Source: Dirofilaria immitis (taxonomy: Eukaryota; Nematoda; Chromadorea; Rhabditida; Onchocercidae). From it: a DNA stretch of 64,000 nucleotides. Made by a program: the position numbers and the translations under genes. Location: the NCBI GenBank assembly GCA_024305405.1, contig JAKNDB010000110.1:4092001-4156000 (forward strand). The letters run 5' to 3'. The notes beneath the pieces were generated by a model. The model was not told the origin of the DNA. It was given only the letters and a program-made list of their open reading frames with translations, and did no database searches. Below are positions 13,501 through 29,700 of this stretch, one piece after another (positions within the stretch are counted from its first letter, which is position 1; each line of letters begins with the position of its first letter).

Positions 13501-16500
13501 GACCAATGATCATCATGTTAACTTCCACCATCTGCACATTCAAGTTTTATTTTTCTGACTTCCAATTTATTAGTGCCATTTTGTCTTACACAACAACAAC
13601 ATCACTTTTACATCATTCTGTTCATTCTGGAATCATGATTTTTCTATTGCACTCAGCCAATTAGTTCTTTTACGAGACTTTCGACAGGAAATTTTATAAT
13701 TCCAATTTTTGATCTTGAACTCATTTAACTGTCGACAGTTACATTAGTTTAACAGAAGTTTTCCTAATTTTGAAATTAAATTGAGCAAACATTAACTGGT
13801 CAAAAATCGAAAAATCTACAGCTTCGTGATTCAATAGTGTCACTGAAGAACTGCAAATATGCTTCCAAAGAACGATTCATTTTAAGCGGAAATGCGATCA
13901 GTTTACGTAATCAGTGGATTTAAAAGCATTTTGTTTAAAACATCCTTCTGTAGGTAACGCAACACAGAAATAGGATAGATACTAATAATAACGATTGTGT
14001 ACTGCTGATCACATAGAATTACTTTTTAGAGTATAAAAATAGCTATGATGCAAGGATTTCAATGAATTAAAAAAAAAGAAATATTGTTGGATTTCAAATC
14101 TGGCAAATTGACAAACAATGCACTTTCACTGGATGATGAATTTCTCAATTTATGATAATATAGGATAATCAACCTGAATATTTTCATCATAACACATTTC
14201 GAAAATGCTCCATAAAATTAACAATAATAATAATAAGTGCTACAGAAATTTTCTACATTCCCTTTCATTTTATTAATGAAACAATTATTTGTCATTCTTC
14301 TGCAGTCACTGAATCATTTAACCATGAAGCTAACAATGAATGTTGTTTTCTTTTATGCTCTAAAGGAATAGGAAAGATGGATGGATTTGTTGATGTTAGT
14401 ATCATCTTCCCTTCTTCATCTATCTTCAAACGAATTCGAATCATTCATTCATTCATTCACTTTCCATCTGATCTATTATGAATCATCATTCATTTTCATA
14501 ATCCTATATAATTTTTCATAAGAGAATATTGTACAATCTCTTTTTCAGAAATAATTGCATTGTTTACAATTTTTTGTGGCCTACAAAGACTGGAATCATC
14601 ACCACTGGTTTTCCGATTGATTCACTAGATGCACACAATTAAATTCGATTATTTTGCTAAGCTTATATAGACTAATAAGAAATAGATTATTCTATCTCTA
14701 AGTTTAAGTAATGTGAGAATAAAACATTGAATGAAGAAAAACATCGGGAATGATTACGTTATAGAAGGAGTGGAAAAAGAATGTCAATAATTTCATCCTG
14801 CTAACAATAAGCAAATTTTTGGTCAGTTCTTGGACGGTACTCCAGTATGTTCAGAAATTAACGATAAAGCAATTAGATAACCAAATTCTGCGAAAAAGAC
14901 GAGTTAGCAGGAGTGGGATTTAATTTCAAGATGGAGCTGACGTTCCCCAGAATAAGTAAAGATTCTTATGATCCTACAATGAAATCTGAATAAGTCAATT
15001 TTTACGATCTACACACAATTGTTTCGTTTAAATCTAAATGTCGCGTTAGATAGAAAAATTGTATACAATCGATGAATGAACAGTTTGTCATGACCTTTCT
15101 CAGGTCAGAAAATAACCGCTGGTGTAATGATGAGTGAATAGTGAATAATAAGAGTGGTCGCGCCATTGTTGATCGCGGGATTTCTTGAATTGTCATATCG
15201 TATCATATGTTCGTTTCTTTCTTTGCTAAAACTTGACTTTCCTTATCTTCTTGTCTGTTTGTCTGTTTTCGTTTATGGATTTATTTGTTCGTCCAGATGT
15301 TCAATTGATGTTTTTTTTTTTTTATTTCCAAGCTTTTCAATACTCTGTAACTTCATCTTTGACCACGCGTGTTATTTCATCGAATATCGCTTACTAATCA
15401 TTATATTTCCCCATAACTGCTTGTCTAGGAAACCTAGCAATGAAACATTTCTAATAAACGTTTATCAATTTTAGTTCATAGTAAGATGATTATTGTTTTA
15501 ACTGTAAAGTAATCATTGCAAAATTGAAGGTTGGAATATTTTCAATGTTCCAATTTTTGGCAGCAAATTACTACTTGATAGTTGGGAAATTGGTCATTGT
15601 AATTATCCGATATTTACCATATCATTTAAAACATCCGCAAAATATTGACCAGTTAAATAAACTGGTTTTTGATAATTTTAACTTTTTAAATACCACATTT
15701 TTTTTTCTATTAGTAAGTTGCTAAAATAATCGTGTGGTTCTTATAGTACGCTTACCGTAGAACTAATCAATGAGAGTCATAACAAATTGAATAAGGATCG
15801 AAATTTATCCGATTTACTGTTCATTTTGTTAATATCATCTTACTCCCTTAACATTACATTATCGCCATACTTTCTTCCTTAATGATATAGAAAAAAATGG
15901 ATGGATGGTAAAAAATTTAGCAAAGAAATAGAAATGAATCGTTGAGATAAGGAGTAGCTGCTAGCTGCGCTCGAATTTAAACTTTACCTAAATAATGCTT
16001 ATATTACCGTATTTTTGTAATTATTACTGAATGAAATTAAGGCAAACTGAATTGAGAATGTGTCCAGAATTACGGACAATATTGAAGTAATTAGTTAACT
16101 ATGATTGGTTAACCTGATGCTTTCCTGTATTTCATTGTTCTTTGCTCTTTTGAGCAAAGATTTTTTTATACTTAGGCTGTAGTCGTCTTTTCAAGCATGT
16201 TTGGAGCTCATCAAGACGGGGAAATTAACGACAGATATAAACTGGTCTAAATTGCTATCATTAAAGCTAAGAACTGGAAAATTTTCAATTACTTTGCTTT
16301 GGAATGCTCAAATTGAAATCAACTTCTTGATTTATTTTTCTCGACCTTTATTGTTGTTTATCAGAAACAAGAGATTTCTTTTTCATCAAAGATTTTTATG
16401 AAATAATTAGACATCAATTTTTCGAGAACTTTTGAAATACAGCTGCAGGAGATTGTCACCTTCGACCCCATCAATTTATTTCCTAATAGTAGTGCGGAAT

Positions 16501-16838
16501 ATTTAAAAAGAGTCCTTCTTAAAAAAAGAGGAAAAATTGTCAAACATATGGACACACGGCACTGATAGCCATGTTAATTTCCATGAGATGATAAAAGAAT
16601 AGCCTGATTAATTAACATTATGAACGGATTAAACTTTTACAGCTAGAGATTGAATAGGTCAATTTAGTTTTAAATACAGATTGTTGACTTTAAGGTTGAC
16701 AAACTTTCAGATCCTGGAAGACTATCCTTTGCGACTGACTAGGAGGAATAATCGAACGAAATATTTCTTCTCCATATATCAACCAACCAACCTACAACCA
16801 AACAAATGTGCATGCATATATGTATGTATATATGTGTG

Positions 16839-16840
<2 letters not shown>

Positions 16841-16870
<30 letters not shown>
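16841..16870. repeat. (TG)15 microsatellite
   Basis: A pure TG run of 30 bases, flanked by degenerate TATG/TGTG sequence from 16806 to 16884. Confidence 0.95.
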
Positions 16871-16883
<13 letters not shown>

Positions 16884-17142
16884 GATATTTTTGAAAAGCT
16901 GTGTGCAATGCTGAATCATTTTTAAAATAGTTTTTGTATTTTTTTGGCGAGAAATTACGCTCGAATAAATATACTAAAACATCAACAGTGGAAAAGTTCG
17001 CATTGGTTAAGTGTTTGGCAGTGAAGTGCTTTAGTTTGCTTAAAAAGTGCAACGAGAGGCTTGTTTGAGTGCGTTCTCCTCATCAATTGATAGTGATGGT
17101 TTTCTTTACTGCTTTGCTTTCTCAATTCTATTTCTTTCCTCC

Positions 17143-17161
17143 TTTTTTTTTTTTTTTTTTT
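17143..17161. repeat. T19 homopolymer
   Basis: Nineteen T in a row. The length is probably unreliable, given the homopolymer errors seen elsewhere in the window. Confidence 0.9.
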
Positions 17162-19160
17162 ATCAATAAAAGATTGTCAATAAAATTTTGAAATTTTAGA
17201 AAAGAGGAGGGAGGGGAGGGGGGAGAAAAATTTTAGCCTAATTTCATCGCCTTTGCTTGTCTTAGCATAGCCTTAAAAGAAGAGAAGAGGTAAAAATGAA
17301 ACTATCAAAAAATCCTTTTTCTTCCTTACTTTATGTACTAACTAATCGTTTCATTTATTGAATATTGTTCGTTATCCATTTCACCATATATTTGTCATTT
17401 GATAAACTGAGAGAATGCTTAGAACAGAATCTCTATCAAAAACGAATCAAATGAAAGAAGCCATTTACAGCAGACATCTATCATTCTGAATTGAAAATCG
17501 GAACAAACTTAACGTAGTTAGTTATAAAGCTGAACGTTCAAGGTTCAAAAAACATATCGGAAAGTGTAAATACTTTTAATATAACCTTTATAATTAACAT
17601 TTCTGATGAAGTCCGTTTTTTTTTTTGTTTACTTCGAAAACAGCACTAACTTGGTGATCAGTGACCAAGATTTCTGAAATTTAATCGTTTAGATGGATTG
17701 TATTAAAAGATTATGAAAGAAATTTTAAACATTTCAATTTCTTTTTGATCGTTCTAACTTTGGTACATTTTGTCTTCCGAAAGCGATGAGATTGATTTTA
17801 GCATCTTTATGTATTATTGTTTCTTTTAATTTATTCATAATGCACTTTTACAGTTTCTCTTTTCAAGTATATGAATGCATATATGTAATCAGTGTGAAAA
17901 TATGAATTTATTTTATTTTATTTTTTTTTTTGATACACGTAATAAAAGATGTAACTCAAGCTGAAATAACATGATATTCCATTTTTCGCATTTAATTTCC
18001 TACTCTTAACCAAGATAATGTCAAATATCAATATCGAATAGTTGCATCATGATTAAATTAAAGTTTGTTAAAATTTTAGCCCAAAAAGTTGTCGAAACAT
18101 ATTTAAAAATCTCTCGGTGACTAATATTGTTTGATGACCATATTATCTTTTGTGATAATCTATGTGTTTGCGAAATGAGAAAGGCAATCGATAGGTTAGA
18201 AGTTATGTTGAAATTGGGTATTTGATGTTGTCTGTGGTATTCAGGATTCTTTCGCTTAACATTTCTCGAAGTAGTATTTCTTGAATTTTTTACAGTAGTA
18301 ACAGAAAATATCGCTTATGTTAATTTCTGTTGAAATGAAAGTAGTTGGAAGGCTTCCATTAATTCTAAAGAGTTTGAAATTTTAGCTTTTTTGAGAAGTA
18401 GAAATTTAAGATAATCGAATGGAAGTGACCCCATTCTAAAATTACTAAGTATAAATTCCATTACAGATAGTTTATTGAAATCAATTTATCATCATTAAGC
18501 ATATAAGTTGTTCTATCGAGTTTTTGTCTTTTTTACAGAATCATTTTCATTTATCAGAACTAATTCACAATGCTTTCTGTAGACAATAATTGACTGGCCT
18601 AAATATAACCACTTTTGAATGTTCACCTTTATTTGTCGATAGTAGGCTTGACTTCGTGCTGTTGCCTTCGCCGCTGTGAAAGATTATTTTACTCTTGCTG
18701 ACCTCTAGCTGCTTATGCTTAACTTGCTGGAAACTGTGAGGAAGGATTTTGCAATTTGATCATTTAACTAATTTCCATTAACTTCATTATAAGCTATTGG
18801 AACAAATGAGAGTTACATACTGATGAATGTGAAGTGCTTGTCTCCGATGAAGGAAGTGTAAGAAAATGATATCACTGTTACGTATGGGTGATACGGAAAA
18901 CCGGAGATAATATATCATCCATATACCATAATGTATAAATATCAAGCATTTCCGTTGTATAATTATTTTTCTATGCGATAAGCTTTCAAAGATGTACGAG
19001 GTTTATTTATTTATTAGTTCTGCAAGTTCCGGAATTGGAGATGAAGTATCCCATTCATTATGAATGCATGTTACGCACGTGTGATACACGTAAGTACGTG
19101 CCACATAGCAAAAATTTATGCGTTGTTTGCTTATTTTATTTATTAACTTTGTAAGCAAAT

Positions 19161-19166
19161 TTTTAG
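19161..19166 (+). promoter_or_regulatory. Likely spliced-leader acceptor of the ZCCHC24-like gene
   Basis: TTTTAG at 19161-19166 precedes the first exon, and the first in-frame ATG follows 22 bases later at 19189. No upstream exon with a matching phase was found, so trans-splicing to a spliced leader is the simplest reading. An ordinary cis-acceptor from a distant 5' exon is the alternative. Confidence 0.45.
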
Positions 19167-19188
19167 GTCGGTGAGTGAGCGAGCCCAA

Positions 19189-21679
<2,491 letters not shown>

Positions 21680-24600
21680 ATGATTAGCAATCAATTTGAT
21701 TTTCAAAAAAAAAAAAATAATGTTGTTCATCTATGTATCGCATCACTTATCTAACGACAACAACTACAACAAATCGCTATTACAAGAAATATTCCTATGG
21801 TTAGCTTTTGATTTCTGATTTTTCTTACGTTAATATTGATCAGTACTTTGATAATCTGTATATTTTGTTAATCAAATATAAATTTTGCACAGATATAAGT
21901 TTTGCACTCCTCCTTATCCATCTTCGAGCTCTCATCTCTTTGTTGTAAATAATATCCTTTTCCCAGAGTTATTTGAATCTGATTTTGATTTGTTCATCAA
22001 AGTGTTTTGACTTCTTAATCGATATTTTAATAATTGAGTTTTGCATGGAGTGATGATAAAACAGATGAGCATTGAGCATGAGTAAGTACCACTTTAGGAC
22101 CACTTTGCTTTAGGACCACTTGTCTTTCGTGCCTTTCTCGGTTAATTACGAGATTTATGTAAATTTTAGAAACGTTTTTCACATAAATTATCATCCAGTT
22201 GATTAAAATTATTAAAAAAGTAGGTGTCAAAGATTTTTAATCCAATTTTCTAACAATTAGTGCAAAATGTGAAATTTTTTTTTGTTTCGAAGTGTGAAAC
22301 TTTTTTGCTCTTTCTCATCTGCACCCGATGTAGTCTCCCTTACTACTTCGTATAACAACTGCAGTATGGTTTTTCGGCCGTTCTTGATCTTTGTCTTTTA
22401 TAATACGGTTAAGTATCAAAAGCGGGGTTTATCTGTTATGAACCTCCTAAATATCCAGTTATTAGCTATATACTTGTAAATAAGTTTAGTAACAACTTGT
22501 ATAGATTAAATTCGATCTCCATCTCTCTCCGTTTCCTTCGTCCTGTTTATGTTGTAAGAAAAATAAGATCTCTCTAAAATTTTTTTCCTAGAAATTGCTG
22601 TATAGAAGAAATCATCTTTAAGATATAAATTTAAATTTAATAGTTTGAGAAAGTGAATGGATTTCAAACTAAAATTACCATTATTTTTATTAAACATTTT
22701 CGAAAAGAAAAAGTTTCTCATTATTTTATTGACATTAATCAATGTCAATAAAATATCAGAAATGATGAAATCTCATAGCTATACATTTCGTTGCTTTTAC
22801 AATTGATTAAGTTTATTTTTCATCCTTTCATCCACATAATTTACTATGTACGGAAATGTTTTAGTTATTGCAATGATTTGTTTTTCTTTTTTTTTTTTTT
22901 TTGTAAAATCTCAAGGGATTAATTCTCTTTTAGAAAAATTTGAATTTATGCTTATTCCTGTAAAGTGTTTTCGTTTTTTTTTTTCTTTTTGTTATACACA
23001 ATGTTAGACGATTAATTTTTATGATTCCCTGTAAAAATTTATATATAATTTGTTTATAGTGTAAACAAATGCAAATATTGTAGCCAGTGTTTAGAAGAGG
23101 AGTCTATTCATATTACGTACAAAATCCTTAGAAGTTGGATGAAAATATATTATGGGAAAGTGTTGTATGGCCAGGTTGAATCTGATGTCACTGATTTATT
23201 TCAATTCTCCAATAATTTATCATAATGATAATAGTACACTTCAACAAAGTTGGATACCATTACAACAATAAAACTGGAGAATTCGAAGAACTTTCGATTA
23301 GTATTCGATTCAATTTTAATTGAATACACTTATAGATGAGAGCCATTATGTCAAGACCGTGAAAATTATTGATTGAATTCAGACAAAATGAAATGAATTT
23401 ATCTAATATCAGTGATGGGTAAAAATAAATTTTATTTCTACATTTTTATAGTATCTTCTATCTGTTTATAAATGAAAAAGTATCAATTTATTTCCATTGT
23501 TGCATTATACATCGATCGTACTGTATAGTCCTTATGACTGTATATTTGAATAAAATTATTGCTTCTTTTCCATATTTTTTTTAAATACTAAAGATTTTCG
23601 TATCAATATATACATATATATATTTGAGACAGATTAGCTTAAAATGATGCAATAAGAAAGAAGTTGACATATTCTGATCCATTATTTTTAAGTATTGTCA
23701 ATTTTATATCGAAAGTTCTGAAGATAAATTTTTTTGGCACGAATCAGAATCCTAAATCAAGAATATCACAATTATTCGAGTGATGAAGGAATTGGTACTA
23801 TTCAAGAAATGATAGTATATCATGAAATTGAAGGAATTCCCAACTGGATGTCTTGACAAGATTTACTGGATGAGTATAAAGATAAAGTTAGCTTATGATA
23901 CTCTCAGCTAGAAATTGACCTTTATAATTATTAATTATTAATTCATATAACATGTACTTCTCACTATCACATTTTGATAATCATTAGTTTGTGAAATGAA
24001 GTAGATCAAATCCCAACAGCTAGTATGCATTATGAATGTACGAAATAATCATGAATCATCCCAAGTAAGATGTCTTGATTTATTTGCGGTACAATAGCGG
24101 GTGTCATTGGTGGGTTAAGTTTATTCAAAAGATGAGGGATTCGTTATTATAATAGGCCATCGACAAAGATAGTGTCGGAATAATCGAATTATTTTATACT
24201 ATAAATAGGTTAAAAATAATCAAGATATTTGTATTATGAAATATCTCGATATAATCATAGTACTTTGTAATATAAAATTCTTTTCATATTACCTAACAAA
24301 AATTCATATCTTTGAACATCAGTCTAATCATTGTTGAAGAATATTGTTTATATTAAAGTATTGTAACCAATCAAATTTTGACCTTCTATCCTTTGGGTCA
24401 TAGCGCATTTTTAAAGCATTGCAAACTATCAATATAAATGGAAAAGTTATCGGTTGAGAGGTCACATTCATATATATATATACACCTCCTTTAATAATAC
24501 TACTTTGCCTTAATCATGTATTAGCGACGTTTCCAAATTCAACTCTTTGACCCCAACATCAATAAGCCTCAAATAACTGGGAAATTCAAGCTATCGATTG

Positions 24601-24951
24601 TATTATCGATATTCCTCAATGAATTTGTTCACCATAGTTGCGATGAATAGAATCTGCCATAATAAAACTTCGCTACACTACAAATCTCTATCCAAGTTTA
24701 CATTTTATCAAAAAGACAAGACAAATTTTCACGACAGATAGCATGATGAAATAAATTGATGACACGATTTGAAATGACTCGACAACTCGAAATGGTAATC
24801 AGAGTCATAACTTATCATGAGAAAAAAAAGATCTATTGAATGGATATTGTCCGGATGCTATTAATAAATTATGATATTTAGGTAATTGAATATCATAATG
24901 TCTCTTTTGTCTCTTTTTCAATTCTCTTCTCACCTAATCCAAATTTTGCAG
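21680..24951. other. 3.3-kb AT-rich non-coding stretch
   Basis: Non-coding as far as I can see, with T/A runs (for example near 21706 and 22890), a 15-bp-arm hairpin at 22722-22755, a short direct repeat CTTTAGGACCACTT around 22092-22121, and TATA dinucleotide runs near 23617 and 24471. It is either the 3' flank of the ZCCHC24-like gene or, if the 24952 exon belongs to that gene, a long terminal intron. Confidence 0.5.
22722..22755. repeat. Perfect 15-bp inverted repeat (hairpin)
   Basis: TATTTTATTGACATT (22722-22736), loop AATC, then its exact reverse complement (22741-22755). Isolated, with no flanking gene. Confidence 0.85.
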
Positions 24952-25047
24952 TTAAATAATGATTTGTTGAAAGAAACAGGCGAGATTGCTTCGAGTCAAG
25001 GCAGGAGTACAGCAGAAGATAAAGAGGGGTTGTGGAATTTATTCTGA
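24952..25047 (+). CDS. Probable terminal exon of unknown gene
   Basis: A strong acceptor, AAATTTTGCAG (24941-24951), is followed by 31 open codons and TGA (25045-25047). The product is hydrophilic (starts LNNDLLKETGEIASSQ, ends EGLWNLF). The exon starts in phase 0, like the last exon of the ZCCHC24-like gene at 21566, and its acceptor resembles that of the 21054 exon. It could therefore be an alternative 3' exon spliced from 21221. Otherwise it ends a separate plus-strand gene whose other exons I did not find. Confidence 0.4.
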   Translation, partial: LNNDLLKETGEIASSQGRSTAEDKEGLWNLF

Positions 25048-26714
25048 GTCGGTTGATGCAAGTTTGTAACAAACCTATTATAATATCTTTTCGGAAATTT
25101 TAAGATGATTTTCACCATTTTGAAAAGCATTTGATGGAAATTAACAGATGGAAACACAAATAAATTAGCGGGTAGATCATTTAAACATCAAGATCATCAT
25201 TCTCATGGCGATATGCTACTATCATTTTATTTCGATCCGCATAAGCGATGATACCTTGAAAATATTTACAACTCGGATCTTCATGCTAATCTAATGCAAA
25301 GCTAAAACATGGCATTATCGATTGAAAAATTCACTAATAGTCTTTAGCGTAAAATAACATAAAGCAGCAGATCATGTTTCGCCTGTTAATTAACGATAAA
25401 CTCTTATTCATAATTAAAATCAATATTGTAGCGAAAACAGTTACAACTTGCAATTTCCCATCTTGACATTGGAAAGTAACTTAATCTGGAACGAGATAGA
25501 AAATGCTGCTCATTATCAAAGTTAGTATATATCCATGGAAACGGGCATAAATTCGTTTCACCGAAAAATGTGTCCATCTAAAAGAAAAGCATTTGCATAG
25601 ATTATTAGGTAATTCTTCTAGAAATGATAAAATTTATAAGAATGTATCATTATTATTGGTTAGATATGCGCTAAGATTTAATTCAAAACTATTCATTGTT
25701 TTAAAAAATTTTAATAGATTCGGAGGAGCAATAAGAAGTCGAGATGAGGCAAAATTATCATTAACGATTTCATCCTTATTGGATTTACTCGAATCATTGG
25801 AATTCCGTGCATATTTTTAAGTTGGATTTTTTTTTTTTTTTTTGAAACTGAAGCCTATCTATCATTTGAATAAGTTTTGATCTGATAGAATGAAAATTTT
25901 TTTGCTATATTTATAATATTGAAATTTAATAATTTTAAAATCTTTCGAAGTCGAAATACAAACAATTCCTTTGTGTGCACAACTGTGAATAATTCTTAGA
26001 TTGAAATTAAAAATGTTAAGCAATTAACAATTAATTTCTATTAGGTTTGTGTAACAATTTTAATGAAATTTATTAAATGTATTAATTGCATTTCTAATTT
26101 TTCTCCATTTCTCCTACTAAACAACAAAAATAGAAAACTCTCTAATAAGTAACGGTTTCTAAAATCAGTAGCTACAGAGTTTCAGATTCATTTCTTTTGA
26201 TTATTCATAAAAGATAAAAAATACGAAAGCGTTCCGATTGTAACAATTCTAAATAAACTTTGCATAATAACCTAAAAGCATTTTGCATGAAAACATATTT
26301 TGTTATCCAAAGAAATAATAATGAGAAAAGGGAACGGATCTTGGAAGATTGGTAATTCGAATAAGCGAAAATATTTTGACGTGAGTATTAAGCGTCTAGG
26401 CTAAGATCAGCACCATTGTCATCATCGTTAATGTGTAAACTTTATTTATGAATATATTTGTTATCATTTTCTTTTGATATTTTGATCTTGGCTTAATTCT
26501 ACCGAAAATAATTTCAATAATGTCAAACTAATTTTAAAAATGGCATTAGGTAGTCTCAGCAGTATGTATGTAAATAAAATAGTGCGGATTATTAAGTGCA
26601 TTAAAGACGATTATACGAAATTTTTGCACATTAGTATACAGAATACATGATGAAACAAGAACTAATGAAAATTTGCTATATGAGACATAAAAACGGACCA
26701 ATTCTTGTTGGATT
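25048..26714. other. Intergenic, no supported gene
   Basis: AT-rich. The interval 25593-25820 is open on the plus strand (75 codons, Leu-rich), and an overlapping frame on the minus strand (about 60 codons, Asn/Ser/Asp-rich) is open too. Neither has convincing splice signals. A T19 run lies near 25829-25848. The region is the 3' flank of the GPCR gene. Confidence 0.5.
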
Positions 26715-29700
26715 TTAAAAAGAAGTAGTAGTATGATAACGGGTTGATTGTGAATGAGGATACGGTATATTCAATGTGGAAAGAATGGTGATGGACGGTA
26801 AAGTGATGATACCACATGCCGATTTGTTACCTCCATTGAATCGTCCACAACATAACATCTCATCTGGTGAATGTGATTTCAGACGTGACCTTAGAGTGCT
26901 TTGTGTTATACTTCGTGTTCGTTCATACCGTTGACGACATGGTAGGACAAGAAGCTGACGGAATGCGCGTCGATACTTCTGACTGTAGACAATATAGATA
27001 AGGGGATTTAATGATGATGATAAAAGCGATAACCACTGGAAAATTGGGCGCAATACCTGGGATGCGAATTGAAATGTTGATGTACTATAGTCCTTCACAA
27101 GGAAAAAGTAGGAGTATATTCCTGTAACATATAAAATATTTGAAATGAATTTATGTAATAAACTTAAATTAAATTCGTATTACACAAAAGTATCACACTT
27201 CAACAAATGATACATATTGGGAAATGCTTCCGAAACCATTAAATAAAATAATACTATTTTAATTCTCGGAGATACATTGGGATTATTTCAAACACTTGAA
27301 AATTAAGTTTACTATCAAAATAATAAATTATTATTTAGAAATATATATAAAAAAATGATCAAACCATGCAAAGGTAACCAGCATAGTGCAAAAACAATAA
27401 TAACTGTAAACATCATTTGGGCAACTCGTAATTTGATACGTTCATCACGAATCTAAAAACTAAAATTTTACTAGGATTTCATAAAATCTTATAATAGAGT
27501 TTCGCAAGAATCCCATAAATTAATATTACCTTGGCATTTACGGCCAAACTACGATGATTGGACACAGTAATGAAGATACGCGTATAAAGTGCTGATATCA
27601 GAGTGAATGGGATAGTAAATGCAAGAAGTAAGTTCACAATAATAAAATTTATTGTTTCGTCTTGTGTTGCGATGCAGAGGCGTGCTACCAAAGTGCCATT
27701 CGGTGGATCCAGTGTAAACAATATCTAAAATGATTATTGTTATTTTGGATATTGGATTAATCTCTTTATCACTAATCTCTAGTTTTATCGAAGCAAATAT
27801 TGCAGATAGGATTTTTAAGCTATGACGATTGAAAATTGAAACTTTGTAAAGTTTACAAGAAACAAATAAGAATGATTAATTTTTTTCACATGGCAATGCA
27901 TTTTTTCCTGTTAAATACATCGAAATTATGTCAAAATCTCAATATTCTGAAACCTCATCGTAGATGGCCAAGGTTGGTGCCGCAAGTATCCCACTAAGTA
28001 TCCATATTCCTGCAATCACATAAAGTGTCCATCGGGAATCCCAAACAGCATATTTCATTGTATGACAAATCGCTAAATAACGATCTGCTGTAACGGCTAC
28101 CAGCGTAAAGATTGAAGCACAAGAAGTTGTCGAATTAATCCAAGTTGACATTTTACAGCCTATCGCTCCAAGTTGCCACTCTGAAAAGCATAGATTTTAA
28201 TAAAAGTTAGTGTTATAAAAATATTGAAATCCATTTAAATAATCTGTAGGAAATAATATATTGCATCCACCTTTGTCAATAACCGATCAATGCACTGATA
28301 TAATGTTTAAAATGGACATAATTGTGTTGTGTTTGAGGAATTTTCAAAAGATTGATAAGCACGCAGCCTGAAGATGTTGAACGCTAACTGCTGTTTTTTT
28401 CCTTACCACATTTAAAATTGTCTAAAATTTTCACTAATTAATTTTTGATATATGAAAGCTTCTTTATAAAAACACTGAAGAAGCCTTCTTTGCCATTTTT
28501 CGATAATCCGAATCTGATAAACTTTGCATATAACCGTTTCAATTCATTCAACTACATTTTGATATTTTGGAAATGCGTTTTAAAACTTTTCAAACCTCGA
28601 AAAACATTGTTTTCCACTTTTTAATTGGCGGCCTAATTAATTTCCTTTCAACATCCCGATAACATTTTATTACATAACATTTAATTTTCTTAAAAAATAG
28701 CTTTTCTGAACAAATATCATGTTGAAAAAAATTTCTTATTTGAAACAAATAGAACTGCAAATAGATAAATGAGATAATCATTATCTCAATTCTCGAGAGA
28801 CATGCTATAATTTTATCATTATTTCTTTTGAAATTTGCTATGGCAAAAAAAAAAAAAAAAAAAAACGGATCGAGAAATATAGATTTCATCATTTTGTGTT
28901 TCTTATTTTATAATTAAGCTCGTTTTTTTTTTTTTTTTGAAATGTCAATGTTTAAATACACTTATATATATATTTAAAATTTTTGAAGTATTACTATAAC
29001 ATCAGGGAAAAAAGTTTGAGACAAATTTTGCTAAAAACTTTCGAAAATAAGTTAAAAAATTTTAAGCATTGATTTACTGAAAAGCATTCTATCCCAATAT
29101 CTATTAGTTTCGATCAAGAAACCTGAAAAATATGCAGATCTTCCTCAGAGAATCTGTGAATGAGAAATTTTTTAACGTTAAGTTTCGAATTTAATCCAAA
29201 AAGCGTGAGACTGCTTATATTCACTAAAAAAAAAAAAGTAACAAGAATTTTACAATTTCACAAATTTTTTCTAGAAGTCGCTTTATTGTAATACAAATTT
29301 TAAGGTTTTCAATTTGCCGAGACAATACTGAGAAATTTTATCATTGAAGCGTTGAATCCTTAGAAGTTTTATATCATATTCACATTTCTATCGATTTTTC
29401 ACTATATAAAATAATAAATTCAACATAATATTTGCTCTAATCTTGGCGTTTTTTTTTTTTGTTCTAAAAATAATAGAATAAAATATATCTGTTCAAACAA
29501 TATTAATTCCAATCAATTAATATTCTTAAGTAGAAAATGAAATGAACTAATGCAATATGAATTCTCATTATTGTAAACATATATTTAAAATTAATGGGTA
29601 ATAATATTACTACCTATAAAAGGTCCATAAAATTAGAGCACTCTTAAGAAACTACATTTTAAAATATTAAAAACGACATTTTGAGTTTTCTTTTCTTTTT

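Larger units (their letters stand above)
8244..19160. other. 10.9-kb gene-poor region with microsatellites
   Basis: I find no exon with convincing splice signals plus protein-like coding on either strand. Contents: GA-rich tract near 10093-10110; (TCCA)n at 10487-10526; CT-rich tract around 10785-10830; degenerate ATT/ATC triplet tract around 10982-11040; (TG)15 at 16841-16870; T19 at 17143-17161; a G-rich run at 17204-17224; and many shorter A/T runs. Short ORFs here are explained by the simple repeats or by chance. It could contain regulatory DNA of the flanking genes or unrecognised small exons. Confidence 0.55.

Noticed and set aside
25593..25820. 75-codon plus-strand ORF
   Set aside because: Leu-rich, open on both strands, no splice sites and no recognisable domain.
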